Source of the DNA: a virus
Length of the DNA stretch: 39,877 nt
IMG/VR virus record: IMGVR_UViG_3300036861_000355
Location: 1-39,877 of that record
Direction: 5' to 3' (one strand)
Shown here piece by piece: positions 19,589 through 28,143 of this stretch. The notes under the pieces were generated by a model. The model was not told where the DNA came from, made no database searches, and saw only the letters and a list, made by a program, of their open reading frames with translations. The translations under genes and the position numbers were made by a program. Numbering within the stretch: position 1 is the stretch's first letter; each line of letters opens with the position of its first letter.

Positions 19589-20266
19589 ATGCCTATAACG
19601 TTTGTAGGAGTTTCAGCGGATGTCGCAGCAGCGAGTGGTAATATAACTATTACACCACCCGCTACCTCTACTGACGACATCATGATCCTGGCGGTTACGT
19701 CACATGACAATGTGGCTATTACTCTGCCAGCGGGCTGGACTATCTACCAAGAAGCTAACAACACTACGGCAATGCGTTCCACACTTGCTTGGAAGAGAGC
19801 AGTAGGAGCAGAAGGAGCCTTTACTGTAACTCACACTGCAGGGGATGGAATAGTTGGGAGTGTAATAGTATTTAGTGGATGTATAACTGATTCTACAGTC
19901 ATAAATGCTAGTGGCCTGACTCACAACGCTTCTAGTAGCACTTGCACAGCTAACTCCATTACTACCACTGTAGCGGATGCAATGATCGTCTTTACGATGC
20001 ATGACTCCGACAATGGGAGTTCCTCTGCACAGGCTGCTACTGATCCAGCTACTTTCACCGAGAGCTTTGACAATTCCTCAACGCTTGGTTTAGACGAGGC
20101 AGTTTCCGCCGCCCATGCACTTCAAGGTACCCAGGGAGCTACAGGAAATGCAACTGGAAGTCTGAGCCTTGGTCCTGATGTTAATACTGGGGGGCTTACT
20201 GCCCTTACACCAGTGCCAGTTACTTTTGTAAATAATAGTTTAGCTATGATGGGAGTGGGGGTGTAG
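19589..20266 (+). CDS. probable structural beta-sandwich protein, 225 aa
   Basis: Begins MPITFVGVSADVAAASGNIT; strands with DDIMILAVTSHD and GWTIYQEANNT match a class of phage/bacterial beta-sandwich proteins of unknown function. No signal peptide. Located with the other decoration genes. Confidence 0.6.
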   Translation: MPITFVGVSADVAAASGNITITPPATSTDDIMILAVTSHDNVAITLPAGWTIYQEANNTTAMRSTLAWKRAVGAEGAFTVTHTAGDGIVGSVIVFSGCITDSTVINASGLTHNASSSTCTANSITTTVADAMIVFTMHDSDNGSSSAQAATDPATFTESFDNSSTLGLDEAVSAAHALQGTQGATGNATGSLSLGPDVNTGGLTALTPVPVTFVNNSLAMMGVGV

Positions 20267-20267
20267 T

Positions 20268-20777
20268 ATGGAAGTAGGGATAGTAGTGGCAGTGGTAGTG
20301 GGGGTATGGAATGCTGTAATGTTGCTCTCTGTCTATAATATTCTCAATAAGTTTAGGGCTTCTTACGAGGCAGACCTCAACAGACTAGAAGACAGACTTA
20401 AAGTAGAACTCAGAGAAGACAGAGACTCTATTCTTTACAACACTAATGGCAATTGTGCAAATCTACTTCAGCAAGCAGCAAAGCAACTAGAAGCTATAGA
20501 AAAGAGTAGAAAGGATACTTCCAATCAACTCTCAAGAGAAACCCGAGCCCTTCTACTAGCTATAGTAGAAGCCAAGGAAGAGCTTAAGCTTAAGGTAGTA
20601 GAGGAAGTAAAGAGTGGGCTAGAGGAATCACACTTCCAAGGGGCTAAAGTAGCATTAACTACTGCTGTCCCAGAGGGCGACTACCCTAGGTGTGAAGTGT
20701 GTAATTTGAAGGTAGCTAGCTATGTAGTAAGGGAGCGGGACAATAAAGTAGTTTGTAGGAATTGTATTACAAGGTAG
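20268..20777 (+). CDS. membrane-anchored coiled-coil protein with zinc ribbon, 169 aa
   Basis: N-terminal membrane helix (GIVVAVVVGVWNAVMLLSVY), long coiled coil (residues ~30-125, many Leu/Glu/Lys heptads), then CEVCNLK and CRNC, a ribbon-like end. Unusual three-part design. It might be a spanin-like or membrane-associated protein, but no lipobox is seen. Confidence 0.62.
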   Translation: MEVGIVVAVVVGVWNAVMLLSVYNILNKFRASYEADLNRLEDRLKVELREDRDSILYNTNGNCANLLQQAAKQLEAIEKSRKDTSNQLSRETRALLLAIVEAKEELKLKVVEEVKSGLEESHFQGAKVALTTAVPEGDYPRCEVCNLKVASYVVRERDNKVVCRNCITR

Positions 20778-20778
20778 T

Positions 20779-20994
20779 ATGATTGGACCTACGAGTTTTA
20801 CGTCTAGAACTACAGTGGGAAACAGAAAAACCGAGGAGGAAGAAATGGTAGAAGTAGCATTCAAGTCTTGTGTAATGCCCCCTAAAGCATTACTAGTATA
20901 TGAACCCAAAGCTTACGACATGACCCAAGAGGAACCTAGCTTCTGGGATAAGATTAAGAAATTCTTCAAAAGGAACAAATCATGGCAGTCTTAG
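20779..20994 (+). CDS. hypothetical protein, up to 71 aa
   Basis: ATG 20779 immediately follows the previous stop. A strong AGGAGG five bases before the in-frame ATG at 20845 suggests a shorter 49-aa form (MVEVAFKSC...). The C-terminus is an amphipathic basic helix (FWDKIKKFFKRNK), as in small membrane-active peptides. Function unknown. Confidence 0.55.
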   Translation: MIGPTSFTSRTTVGNRKTEEEEMVEVAFKSCVMPPKALLVYEPKAYDMTQEEPSFWDKIKKFFKRNKSWQS

Positions 20995-21287
20995 ATGCGT
21001 TGTATGTACAGGGTAAGGAGAGGGGGGCAGTAGTTGCTACTTTAGCAACTTTAACCTCCACGGCTGAACTCGCTATAGGCAATGACCTGGGTATTCTAGT
21101 TTGTTGCACGGGGGATTCTCATATTAGGTTTGGACTAACGGGTATGGGGGCTGCAGATGCTACTGACACCTACATCCCCGCCAAAACTATGGTCTCCTTT
21201 GGTATGGGACCTTGGACGCATGTGAGAATCTACAACCCTACAGGGGGTAACATAGATGTCCACTACTCTACGCTTTCTAAATTCTAA
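20982..21287 (+). CDS. probable structural protein, 101 aa
   Basis: Beta-rich: LAIGNDLGILVCCTGDSHIR, then THVRIYNPTGGNIDVHYST. Looks like a single jelly-roll or decoration domain. It overlaps both neighbours slightly (13 and 32 nt). Confidence 0.55.
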   Translation: MAVLDALYVQGKERGAVVATLATLTSTAELAIGNDLGILVCCTGDSHIRFGLTGMGAADATDTYIPAKTMVSFGMGPWTHVRIYNPTGGNIDVHYSTLSKF

Positions 21288-21606
21288 GGATATCCTTCTT
21301 GCGGCAGTGGTAGCATTGCTTTTAGCGGAAGGTCTGGATATAATCTCTACTCTTCTAGTAATGGCATTTGTACCTGGGGCTGGAGAGGGAAATCCACTGA
21401 TGCGAGACCCGAATACCTTTAAGTTCTTGCTAGGTCAAGGTCTTAAGGTAAAAGGTCTTTACTTAGGAGTTAAACTCCTCCCCTTCTGTGGGCTCCTCTA
21501 CTGGGGGAGTAGAAGTCCTGGGGTAGCTTCAGTACCCATTTGGCTCGACGCTTGGGAAGGACTCCATGTGGTGTTTTCAAATTTTACTCAATTCTTAAAG
21601 CCCTAG
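21256..21606 (+). CDS. small membrane protein (DUF5658-like), 116 aa
   Basis: Helices ILLAAVVALLLAEGLDIIST, then LKVKGLYLGVKLLPFCG and a C-terminal helix. The E-x-x-D in helix 1 followed by a GEGNPLM loop is the pattern I associate with DUF5658-type proteins. Just upstream of the portal gene. Unknown function. Confidence 0.58.
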   Translation: MSTTLRFLNSKDILLAAVVALLLAEGLDIISTLLVMAFVPGAGEGNPLMRDPNTFKFLLGQGLKVKGLYLGVKLLPFCGLLYWGSRSPGVASVPIWLDAWEGLHVVFSNFTQFLKP

Positions 21607-21609
21607 AAT

Positions 21610-23640
21610 ATGGCTGATATTACAGTAACTAAAGACGAGATAGTAAAGAGAGTCACAGGGCATCTGACTCGGATGCGAAACTTCCGCAGACCCTATGACC
21701 CTAAGAGAAGTCTTTTCTACAGACAATACGTAGGACAAAGGGACCCTCTCTATTTTCCTGATAAGACTACTCCCAGGAGCAATACTTCAGTACAGTATCC
21801 ATTCTCAAATGTAGAAACAACTGTAAGTAGAGTACACGATGCATTCTTTAGCTTCCCGCAGTGGTTTGATTGTAATGGAAGGGGAGAAAACGATAGCGAG
21901 TCTGCCGAACGAATGCAGACTGTCTTGGAGGCTAAGCTTAAGGCTTCCAGGGCAATAGAAGCCATAGAAGACTTAGCTAGAACTATCTCTATCTACGGCC
22001 ACGGGGCGCTGAAGGTAGACTGGGACTGGGGTTATGATACAGTTATTGCTACTATTCCCCAACCAGCCATAGATCCAAATACTGGACAACCTTTAATTGA
22101 CCCCACTACCGGGCAACCAGTAATTGCCGGATACTCAGTCGAACCTCAGAATATCCCTAGGAATAGACCTAAGTTTATACCTATTGATATCTATGATCTA
22201 CTCTTAGACCCAGACGGGGGGATGGCGGCCCACCTAACAGAAAAGAGCCTAGGGCAACTACTCTCAGAAGCCTCCACTAGAGATGACCTCTACTTCCCCG
22301 AGGGCATCCAAGAACTCCAGTCTAAGCTTAGAGATGAAAAGACCCCGGCGGAAATCATAATTAGGATAGCAGAATTTTGGAATGAGCACGACAAGACAGT
22401 TACTATCATTACTTTTAATGATAGCGAGGCGATTGCATGGAAGGACAGAAGGGCTGCCTACAGGGCAGCTTCCTACTCTGCCTTTAGAAACAAGGTCTAC
22501 GGGGGTCCGCCTATTGTTCTATATCATGGTCCGAATCCCTATCCTCACGGACGGATTCCTATTCTCCATACTAGCTATGTTAGACTTCCTAATGAAGTAT
22601 ATGGAATAGGAGTCATAGAACCCATCTCGGACATGACTGAGAGTCTGAGTAAGTTTGTGAGTATGGTGGTAGATAACTGGAACCTAGGAATTAACAAGAG
22701 ATTTGCCTACGACACAGGAGCAGACATAGATCACCTAGCCCTAAGACAAGCAAATGTCCCAGGGGGAATGGTGGGAGTGAGTGGGGATCCGAGTAAAGTA
22801 ATTTATCCTCTTCCCTCCTTTACTCCACAGGCAGGAGACTATAGTATTATTGAACTATACCGAGGACTAATTGAAATGACCTCGGGGATAAGTGACTTCT
22901 ACTCTAAGGGAGTAGGAAGTGGTGGGAGTAATGAGACTGCCACAGGAATCAATCAAATTATAGGAGAGAGTAATTATAGGTTTAAGTTGTTTATTAGGAA
23001 TATAGAAAACTTCATCCTTCAGCCTATGCTTTCTATGTGCGCTTCTATGGTACAGAAGTATGTAACTGATGAGGAGGAATTTCTCATTACTGATGCTCCT
23101 CCAGGGATTCCGAAGTATTTGAAGGTTAGGCCCCAGGAACTAACAGGGAACTTCAACTTTGACATAGTAGCGGCTTCTTACGCTACCAACAAAGTCATAA
23201 GACAACGAAATCTTATGGCCTTTGTGAATGTGGTGGGTCAGAGCCAATACTGGAATGAGTACGAGGCCCTGAAGGAACTCGCTAAGGTATTTGAGATCAA
23301 GAACATAAACAAGCTCCTAAAGACTCCAGAACAAGTAGCTCAGGAGCAGCAACAGCAGCTACTACAGCAGATTCAAATCCAAGAGGAGATGGCTAAAGCT
23401 GAACACGCTAGAAATGCAGAGAAGATTCTCCTCCAAGGAGCAGTAAACACTGAAGCTAAAGCTAGACTTGAGAAAGCTAAACCTAGACCCATAGGTCAGG
23501 GTGGCGCTAAGGGAACTCCTGGGAGAAGGGCTCAGTTTGAAGGAAAGGTCCCAGGCGCAGGCTTAACTTCAACCATCAGAGACCTAGCCCAAAACATGGG
23601 AGCTAATGCTCTAGGTCTAGAGGGAATAGAGGGCGGATAG
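21610..23640 (+). CDS. portal protein
   Basis: 676 aa, at the expected place upstream of scaffold and capsid. Typical podovirus portal features: an early aromatic/basic region (FYRQYVGQRDPLYFP), a wing domain, HTSYVRLPNEVYGIGVIEP followed by SDMTESLSKFVSMVVDNW, the conserved entry to the clip/stem, a GVGSGGSNETATGINQIIG segment, and a Gln-rich coiled C-terminus. Forms the dodecameric DNA gate and head-tail junction. Full-length. Confidence 0.9.
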   Translation: MADITVTKDEIVKRVTGHLTRMRNFRRPYDPKRSLFYRQYVGQRDPLYFPDKTTPRSNTSVQYPFSNVETTVSRVHDAFFSFPQWFDCNGRGENDSESAERMQTVLEAKLKASRAIEAIEDLARTISIYGHGALKVDWDWGYDTVIATIPQPAIDPNTGQPLIDPTTGQPVIAGYSVEPQNIPRNRPKFIPIDIYDLLLDPDGGMAAHLTEKSLGQLLSEASTRDDLYFPEGIQELQSKLRDEKTPAEIIIRIAEFWNEHDKTVTIITFNDSEAIAWKDRRAAYRAASYSAFRNKVYGGPPIVLYHGPNPYPHGRIPILHTSYVRLPNEVYGIGVIEPISDMTESLSKFVSMVVDNWNLGINKRFAYDTGADIDHLALRQANVPGGMVGVSGDPSKVIYPLPSFTPQAGDYSIIELYRGLIEMTSGISDFYSKGVGSGGSNETATGINQIIGESNYRFKLFIRNIENFILQPMLSMCASMVQKYVTDEEEFLITDAPPGIPKYLKVRPQELTGNFNFDIVAASYATNKVIRQRNLMAFVNVVGQSQYWNEYEALKELAKVFEIKNINKLLKTPEQVAQEQQQQLLQQIQIQEEMAKAEHARNAEKILLQGAVNTEAKARLEKAKPRPIGQGGAKGTPGRRAQFEGKVPGAGLTSTIRDLAQNMGANALGLEGIEGG

Positions 23641-23641
23641 T

Positions 23642-24037
23642 ATGGATCTTTTAAGGTATTTGAGGGGAACACAACTTCCCCCTAAGGTAGAAGTGAGAGT
23701 AGTTGAAGTAGTTAGTCCTAGGGTAGTAGCAGATTCTAAGGAAATACAAGACTCCATTAGAACTCTAGTCTATCACCCAGGATTTACCCATCTTCTGTCT
23801 AAACTTAAGTGGCAGAAGAGTATTCTAGAAGCAAAACTAAGAGAAGGGTTTCATTCTTCTCTTAGAGAAGTAGATGTTTTACAAGCTGGAATCTACTGGG
23901 CAGGGTGGTTGGAAGCTGAGCTTCAAAGAGAAGTAAACAGACTCCAAAAACACACTCTCCTAGAACCCCACAAGGAAGAGATTACGGCTTTCGAGGAAAT
24001 TCACTCTGCCCTACAAATAGTAGGAGCGGAAGTCTAA
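23642..24037 (+). CDS. hypothetical helical protein, 131 aa
   Basis: Mostly amphipathic helices, with HPGFTHLLSKLKWQKSILEA and LQREVNRLQKHTLLEPHKEE. Proteins of this size and character commonly lie between portal and scaffold in podoviruses; role unknown. Confidence 0.6.
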   Translation: MDLLRYLRGTQLPPKVEVRVVEVVSPRVVADSKEIQDSIRTLVYHPGFTHLLSKLKWQKSILEAKLREGFHSSLREVDVLQAGIYWAGWLEAELQREVNRLQKHTLLEPHKEEITAFEEIHSALQIVGAEV

Positions 24038-24055
24038 TCCCACAAGGATAATTCT

Positions 24056-24886
24056 ATGCCAGACACCACAAAACAAGATCTTTCCGAAGTCACATTCGAT
24101 GACATTTTCAACTCCGAGCCTACAACGACTCAGGAAGAACCTCTAGTAGATACTCAGGCACAACCTGAGGGAACTCCCGACTTTGTTCTTAGAACAAGTA
24201 CTGGGACAGTTTACAATTCTATCGAGGACGCACAAAGAGGAACGGAAGAGAAAGATCGTCTTATTGAATCGCTTAGACAAAGGTATATTGCAGAGAGAGG
24301 TATTGACCCAATTACTAATCAGCCTGTGAGGCTTCAGCCCCAGGAGGAAGTCAATTACCTCAGGGAGCCTGAGAAATTCTACCAGGACCTTGAAGCTGCA
24401 AACACCAATAGAGACCCCAGAGCTTTCACTCAAGTTCAAGCTAAGTTCATGTATGACTTGTTTGGACCGTATTTGCCTATTCTGACACAAACAGCTAAGG
24501 CTCAAGCGGTTGATTCAGTTAGTAATGACTTCAAGGACTTTAGGGAGTTTATAGGGTCAGAGGGCTATAGTAAATACCTGGACGACCGTCCAGTACTAAA
24601 GCAAGCGATTAAGTATGCTGAATCCGATCCTCAAGCAGCCTCTTCTCTTAGGGACTTGTATGTGCTTACATACGAAGGAGCGAGAGGTAGAAATCTCCCT
24701 GAAATAATCAAGGCAGCTAAAACTGCCCAATCTACAGCCCCCGCACCACGCCCGGCTATGACTAACTCCACTATGGCTCCGCCTTCAACTGGAGCCGAAC
24801 CTAGTTTGGCTACTTCTGAAGGTAGAAAGACCATTATAGATAGTTTTAAGTCCCGTGGGTTGGATAAGGTGCCCTTACCCTTTTAG
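24056..24886 (+). CDS. scaffolding-type protein, 276 aa
   Basis: Acidic, Gln/Pro-rich N-terminus with low complexity, a helical middle (EVNYLREPEKFYQDLEA) and a Pro/Ala linker before a short C-terminal helix (KTIIDSFKSRGLDKVPLPF). Composition and position just before the capsid gene fit a scaffold that guides prohead assembly and leaves before DNA entry. No protease motif. Confidence 0.75.
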   Translation: MPDTTKQDLSEVTFDDIFNSEPTTTQEEPLVDTQAQPEGTPDFVLRTSTGTVYNSIEDAQRGTEEKDRLIESLRQRYIAERGIDPITNQPVRLQPQEEVNYLREPEKFYQDLEAANTNRDPRAFTQVQAKFMYDLFGPYLPILTQTAKAQAVDSVSNDFKDFREFIGSEGYSKYLDDRPVLKQAIKYAESDPQAASSLRDLYVLTYEGARGRNLPEIIKAAKTAQSTAPAPRPAMTNSTMAPPSTGAEPSLATSEGRKTIIDSFKSRGLDKVPLPF

Positions 24887-24904
24887 CGGGGAAAGGACAA
24901 AGAA

Positions 24905-25238
24905 ATGTTTAGAAGTTTAGTTAAAGTTGTATTTAGTGTCCTCGGCTTCGGCGCGGATGTAATTACTGTGACTAGTGGTACTGCTGGTAATGCTGGAAGT
25001 ACTGCGGCAGAGTTAATTACCTTCATGTCAGCTACTATGCTGGATGTTGCCGAGTTGAACACAATTTTGAACCAGTTCGGAGACAAGCAGCCTCTTCCTG
25101 AGAATTCTAGTTTAACCATTAGGTTTACTAGACAGGAGAAGTTTACTGTCCCCACTACCCCCACTCAGCTTGTTCAGGGTGTTGCGCCTGATGCTTCTGG
25201 GTTGACAATCAACCAAGTTGAAGCTACGGCGGAGCAGT
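24905..25238 (+). CDS. major capsid protein, exon 1 (codons 1-111 plus 1 nt)
   Basis: N-terminal third of an N4-gp56-like capsid protein; ends ...INQVEATAEQ and one T. The unspliced frame would run 23 codons into the intron and stop at 25306. Splicing to 25801 and then 26529 gives a continuous 338-aa protein: exon lengths 334 + 113 + 570 keep the frame. The join reads TAEQ|FYDGFLVRISDL, matching the family pattern where TAEQ-F is followed by ISDLAELT. RBS GGAAAGGA upstream. Confidence 0.88.
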
Positions 25239-25800
25239 TAGTTAAATGTTACCATGCTGCTCAAAAATCGTTTCTAAATATCATGGAAAGCTACGGGTTA
25301 AATTAACCTATGCTAATCAGAGGGAAGATAGAGAGAGAAGATCTAGTATATGCTGCGTGTGCCTTTGAGTGTGAGGGTTCTATAACATTCTCTAGAAGTA
25401 TTACTTCTAAGGGATGGTATCAGATAACGCCCTTCGTCTCGATTGCCAATGTAGATGATAGGTTAGTTAATTGGCTCCAAAGTAAATTTGGAGGCCATAT
25501 TCTAACAGAGCAACCTAAGAAACTTTCAAAACGAGTTATTTATCGTTGGAAGGTTTATTCTGGTTATTGTGTAGATTTTCTTAATCTCGTTCTACCTTAT
25601 CTAAAGTTTAAACAGGATCGTGTAAAGCTAGTAATTGACTTTTGGGCGAATAGAAGTACACTTTCACGTACACAAAAGGATAACTACTGGCTTCGGTTGA
25701 AGGCTTTAAATAAGGGAGAGTCACCCGCAGAGACTAAACGAAACGATGCAGAAACCAATCTGCAAAGCGATAGTCCGACTCTGGTGGAAACGCCAGTCAG
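25239..25800 (+). ncRNA. group I intron 1 in the capsid gene (562 nt)
   Basis: P1: exon GAGCAGU (ending 25238) pairs fully with the guide GCUGCUC at 25256-25262, with the diagnostic U-G at the cut site. Core strands of P7 lie at AGAGACTAA (25729-25737) and GATAGTCC (25769-25776). P9 is CTGGTG-GAAA-CGCCAG just before the end. The intron ends in G (25800). It carries the endonuclease at 25310, whose frame runs through the core and stops at 25807 inside exon 2. Confidence 0.85.
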
Positions 25801-25807
25801 TTTATGA
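25310..25807 (+). CDS. LAGLIDADG homing endonuclease (intron 1)
   Basis: 165 aa with a single motif, YAACAFECEGSI (residues ~14-25), the degenerate LAGLIDADG helix with its acidic residue; single-motif enzymes work as homodimers. Beta-strand region VSIANVDDRLVNWLQSKFGG follows, as usual. The last ~35 residues are read from the intron's catalytic core. Cuts intronless capsid genes to spread the intron. No clear RBS; a GGTTAAATTAACC palindrome precedes the ATG. Confidence 0.85.
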   Translation: MLIRGKIEREDLVYAACAFECEGSITFSRSITSKGWYQITPFVSIANVDDRLVNWLQSKFGGHILTEQPKKLSKRVIYRWKVYSGYCVDFLNLVLPYLKFKQDRVKLVIDFWANRSTLSRTQKDNYWLRLKALNKGESPAETKRNDAETNLQSDSPTLVETPVSL

Positions 25808-25913
25808 TGGATTCTTGGTTAGAATCTCTGACCTCGCTGAACTAACCGCTCGACATAACGTTGTTGAGCGTACTATGTATATTCTTGGATTGCACGCGGC
25901 AGAGGTCTACGAT
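25801..25913 (+). CDS. major capsid protein, exon 2 (113 nt)
   Basis: Encodes FYDGFLVRISDLAELTARHN, then VVERTMYILGLHAAEVYD, the best-conserved part of N4-gp56-like capsid proteins. It is too short to be found as a gene and has no start codon of its own. Flanked by two group I introns; the exon ends CTACGAT, which forms P1 of intron 2. Confidence 0.86.
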
Positions 25914-26528
25914 TTGAACTAACTGGTCGTAGTAAAATCTGACTATATCGGTGGATCTCTCTTTAAGGAGACAATACCGAGGAAAGACCGAAATAATGAA
26001 AGATAATTGGCCGTATTTGGCCGGAATCCTTGATGGAGAAGGTTGCTTGCATATCGCTAAGTTTACTGCAAAGAACCAATGGGGAAAGCAATACCCCGAA
26101 ACCTTGCGTCTAGACATTCACATTACAACCACTTGTTTTAAGTTGACTAAGTGGTTGAATGTTAACTTTGGTGGAACTTATTACCACATTCCAATGGATA
26201 AGTATAGTCCAAAATGGAAAGATGCATGGCGTTGGCAGCCAAGTGGCAAGAAGAACAAAGAACGACTACTTCTTGGCACTCTTCCATATTTAATTATCAA
26301 GAGAGAATTGGCAGAAATATGTTTACAGTTCCTAAAGGCTCATACTGAAAAACGAACTGTAGATTGTTTAGAACTTTGCCAGAAAGCACGGGAGTTATCC
26401 CGTCGCGGTCGCTCCGTAGAGACTAATACGTCAGACTCAACATTACTTGTTGAGAAGATAGAGTCCGAACTCATTAGTGATAATGAGAGTGCATCAGCAG
26501 TGATGCTGAATGCCTAAACACTATACAG
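25914..26528 (+). ncRNA. group I intron 2 in the capsid gene (615 nt)
   Basis: P1: exon CUACGAU (ending 25913) pairs with the guide GUCGUAG at 25926-25932, again with a U-G at the cut site. Core strands AGAGACTAA (26418-26426) and GATAGAGTCCGAACTC (from 26457) closely match intron 1, so the two are related. Ends in G at 26528 (ACAG|TTG). A cut three bases later would also keep the frame. Confidence 0.84.
25996..26517 (+). CDS. LAGLIDADG homing endonuclease (intron 2)
   Basis: 173 aa from ATG 25996 (AGGAAAG upstream); a longer frame begins at 25951. Motif LAGILDGEGCLHI at residues ~9-21 is a clear single LAGLIDADG helix with both acidic residues. LDIHITTTCFKLTKWLNVNF follows as the DNA-contacting beta region. 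The C-terminus is read from the intron core. Related to, but clearly diverged from, the intron 1 enzyme. Confidence 0.9.
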   Translation: MKDNWPYLAGILDGEGCLHIAKFTAKNQWGKQYPETLRLDIHITTTCFKLTKWLNVNFGGTYYHIPMDKYSPKWKDAWRWQPSGKKNKERLLLGTLPYLIIKRELAEICLQFLKAHTEKRTVDCLELCQKARELSRRGRSVETNTSDSTLLVEKIESELISDNESASAVMLNA

Positions 26529-27098
26529 TTGATTTTCAATGTAATTGACGCCGCAACTAATGTCTATAGACCTAATGGTAGGGCTACCGACATTACTCTG
26601 CTTGCGTCTGACTTGATTGGCTACAATGACCTAGTGGCGCTTGAGGCTCTTCACATGGATCAGGGCGCACGTCCAGTTCAGGACGGGCTCTTTGCCTTTG
26701 TGACCCCGCCTCAGGTGTATGCGGGTCTTCAGAAGGACCCTGACTGGAAGTCTAGTCATCAGTTTAGGGACCCCGAGAAGATCTGGCGAGGAGAAGTCGG
26801 AGACTTGGCAGGAGTTGCAGTAGTTAGAACTAATGCTCCTGGATTCTCTCCCACTGCTCAGTCTACTTCGGGTGTGACTAACAAGGTCTATAGTTCTTTC
26901 ATTATAGGCCGACAGGCTTATGCTATCACAGACCTTCAGGGCCTTAGGGTATATACTATCGCTCCTGGTGGTCATGGGGACGAACTCTATCAGAATCGCA
27001 AGATTAGTTATAAGTTTGCGTTCAAGAGCGTGATCTTGAATCAGAACTGGATTCGTAGAGTGAGATCTTCGGGTGCTAATTCTGTAAATACTCCGTAA
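26529..27098 (+). CDS. major capsid protein, exon 3
   Basis: 189 codons plus stop. Joins as ...AAEVYD|LIFNVIDAATNVYRPNGRA. Contains LHMDQGARPVQDGLFAFV and GEVGDLAGVAVVRTNAPGF, both typical positions in the N4-gp56 capsid family, and a C-terminal strand set. Alone it lacks a proper start (the frame opens on TTG without an RBS), which is a further sign that the gene must be spliced. Confidence 0.88.
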   Translation: MIFNVIDAATNVYRPNGRATDITLLASDLIGYNDLVALEALHMDQGARPVQDGLFAFVTPPQVYAGLQKDPDWKSSHQFRDPEKIWRGEVGDLAGVAVVRTNAPGFSPTAQSTSGVTNKVYSSFIIGRQAYAITDLQGLRVYTIAPGGHGDELYQNRKISYKFAFKSVILNQNWIRRVRSSGANSVNTP

Positions 27099-27112
27099 TA
27101 CTTAACCCCGTA

Positions 27113-27136
27113 GAGGGTGGCGGGTAATCCACCCTC
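27113..27136 (+). terminator. hairpin after the capsid gene
   Basis: GAGGGTGG / CCACCCTC, a perfect 8-bp stem with an 8-nt loop, 14 nt after the capsid stop. A short AAATTT follows, not a true T-run. Likely a partial terminator or mRNA end stabiliser that raises capsid yield over downstream genes. Confidence 0.5.
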
Positions 27137-27161
27137 AAATTTCCCACAAGGAAAGAAGACT

Positions 27162-27518
27162 ATGGCGAATAGAATTGAAAACTTTAGTGATGAATTTGAC
27201 ACAGTACCTATGTCAGAATGGATACAGGCTGTTGTACCCGACACGGATGTCCTTGGTGATACTCATCCGGGGGTAAAGATAAATGACCACAATTTCCCTC
27301 CGGGGGTATACTTAGTTCCACCTAGCTATGCGAGGGAAATTAAGGGAATTCTAAAGCGCTTTGACGCCCAGACTGTTAGGAGACTCCAGCCCCATAGAGA
27401 CATTAAGGCAATTAGAGATCAAGAGGGTGAAGGAGCGAGTCAGGGAGCGAGTATTTTTCCCGCTGCCACAGGCGCTGAACTAGCTATAGCTGCTAAAGCT
27501 AGAGTTCAGGTAGAGTAG
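27162..27518 (+). CDS. hypothetical structural-module protein, 118 aa
   Basis: ATG 27162 with AAGGAAAG; an upstream ATG at 27117 lies inside the hairpin and is less likely. MANRIENFSDEFDTVPMSEW, then a compact alpha/beta region and Ala-rich end. Directly after the capsid, so possibly a head-completion or decoration role. Confidence 0.6.
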   Translation: MANRIENFSDEFDTVPMSEWIQAVVPDTDVLGDTHPGVKINDHNFPPGVYLVPPSYAREIKGILKRFDAQTVRRLQPHRDIKAIRDQEGEGASQGASIFPAATGAELAIAAKARVQVE

Positions 27519-27521
27519 AAT

Positions 27522-27944
27522 ATGCCCTGGGACACCTACAACATAGGACTACTTGCCTTAACAGCTTGGAGAGAATCTAGAGGAGAACCCCTAGAAGGTA
27601 TTCGGGCTGTTATGCACGTAGTTAGGAATAGAGTAGAAAGCTGGAAAACCCCTTGGAGTAAAGTCCTTTGTGGAAAAAACCAGTTTTCTTCCCTTACTGT
27701 TCCGGGAGATTCGCAGTTAGTAAGGTGGCCAATAGCAGGACTAGATACTAAGTTTGAGGCTATTCTAGCTTTAGCAGAGAGTATCTACAAAGGAACAGAT
27801 GAAGACAACACTCTTGGCGCTACTTACTACTACAATCCTACTACTGCTACTTCTGGGTGGTTTAAGAAGAACGTAGTAGATAGTCCGAAGTTTAGGAAAA
27901 CTACTACTATAGGAAATCACGAATTTTACGGAGAAGTCAAATGA
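27522..27944 (+). CDS. SleB-like cell wall hydrolase
   Basis: 140 aa. LTAWRESRGEPLEGIRAVMH and VVRNRV carry the catalytic Glu of the Hydrolase_2 (SleB) family, a lytic glycosylase fold; a Gly-Ala-Thr-Tyr-Tyr-Asn-Pro segment (GATYYYNPT) and SPKFRKTTTIGNHEFYG at the end are also typical. No signal peptide, so it needs the holin or is virion-borne. Degrades peptidoglycan for lysis or entry. Confidence 0.87.
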   Translation: MPWDTYNIGLLALTAWRESRGEPLEGIRAVMHVVRNRVESWKTPWSKVLCGKNQFSSLTVPGDSQLVRWPIAGLDTKFEAILALAESIYKGTDEDNTLGATYYYNPTTATSGWFKKNVVDSPKFRKTTTIGNHEFYGEVK

Positions 27945-28141
27945 AAGTCGAATACTATGTAGCGTTTCCCGCATTGAACTTTGACGAGGCAGTAAGGGCC
28001 TTTAGGAAGTGGCATGGAGTTGACCCGCAGACTGTGAAGGTAATTGGAGACTGGGACAATCCCCCAAAGGGAGTGAGTCCTCAGCCGGGTAGACTCGGGA
28101 ATTGGTATGAGTTTATGTTCTTAGAAGAGGAACTGGAGTAA
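27941..28141 (+). CDS. hypothetical protein, 66 aa
   Basis: The ATG overlaps the hydrolase stop (ATGA). MKVEYYVAFPALNFDEAVRA is a small alpha/beta domain ending in an acidic tail. Between two lysis genes, so possibly lysis-related; no motif. Confidence 0.6.
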   Translation: MKVEYYVAFPALNFDEAVRAFRKWHGVDPQTVKVIGDWDNPPKGVSPQPGRLGNWYEFMFLEEELE

Positions 28142-28143
28142 GT

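Noticed and set aside
24905-25306. A 133-aa stand-alone capsid-like gene
   Set aside because: The last 23 codons are intron sequence; splicing restores the conserved capsid frame.
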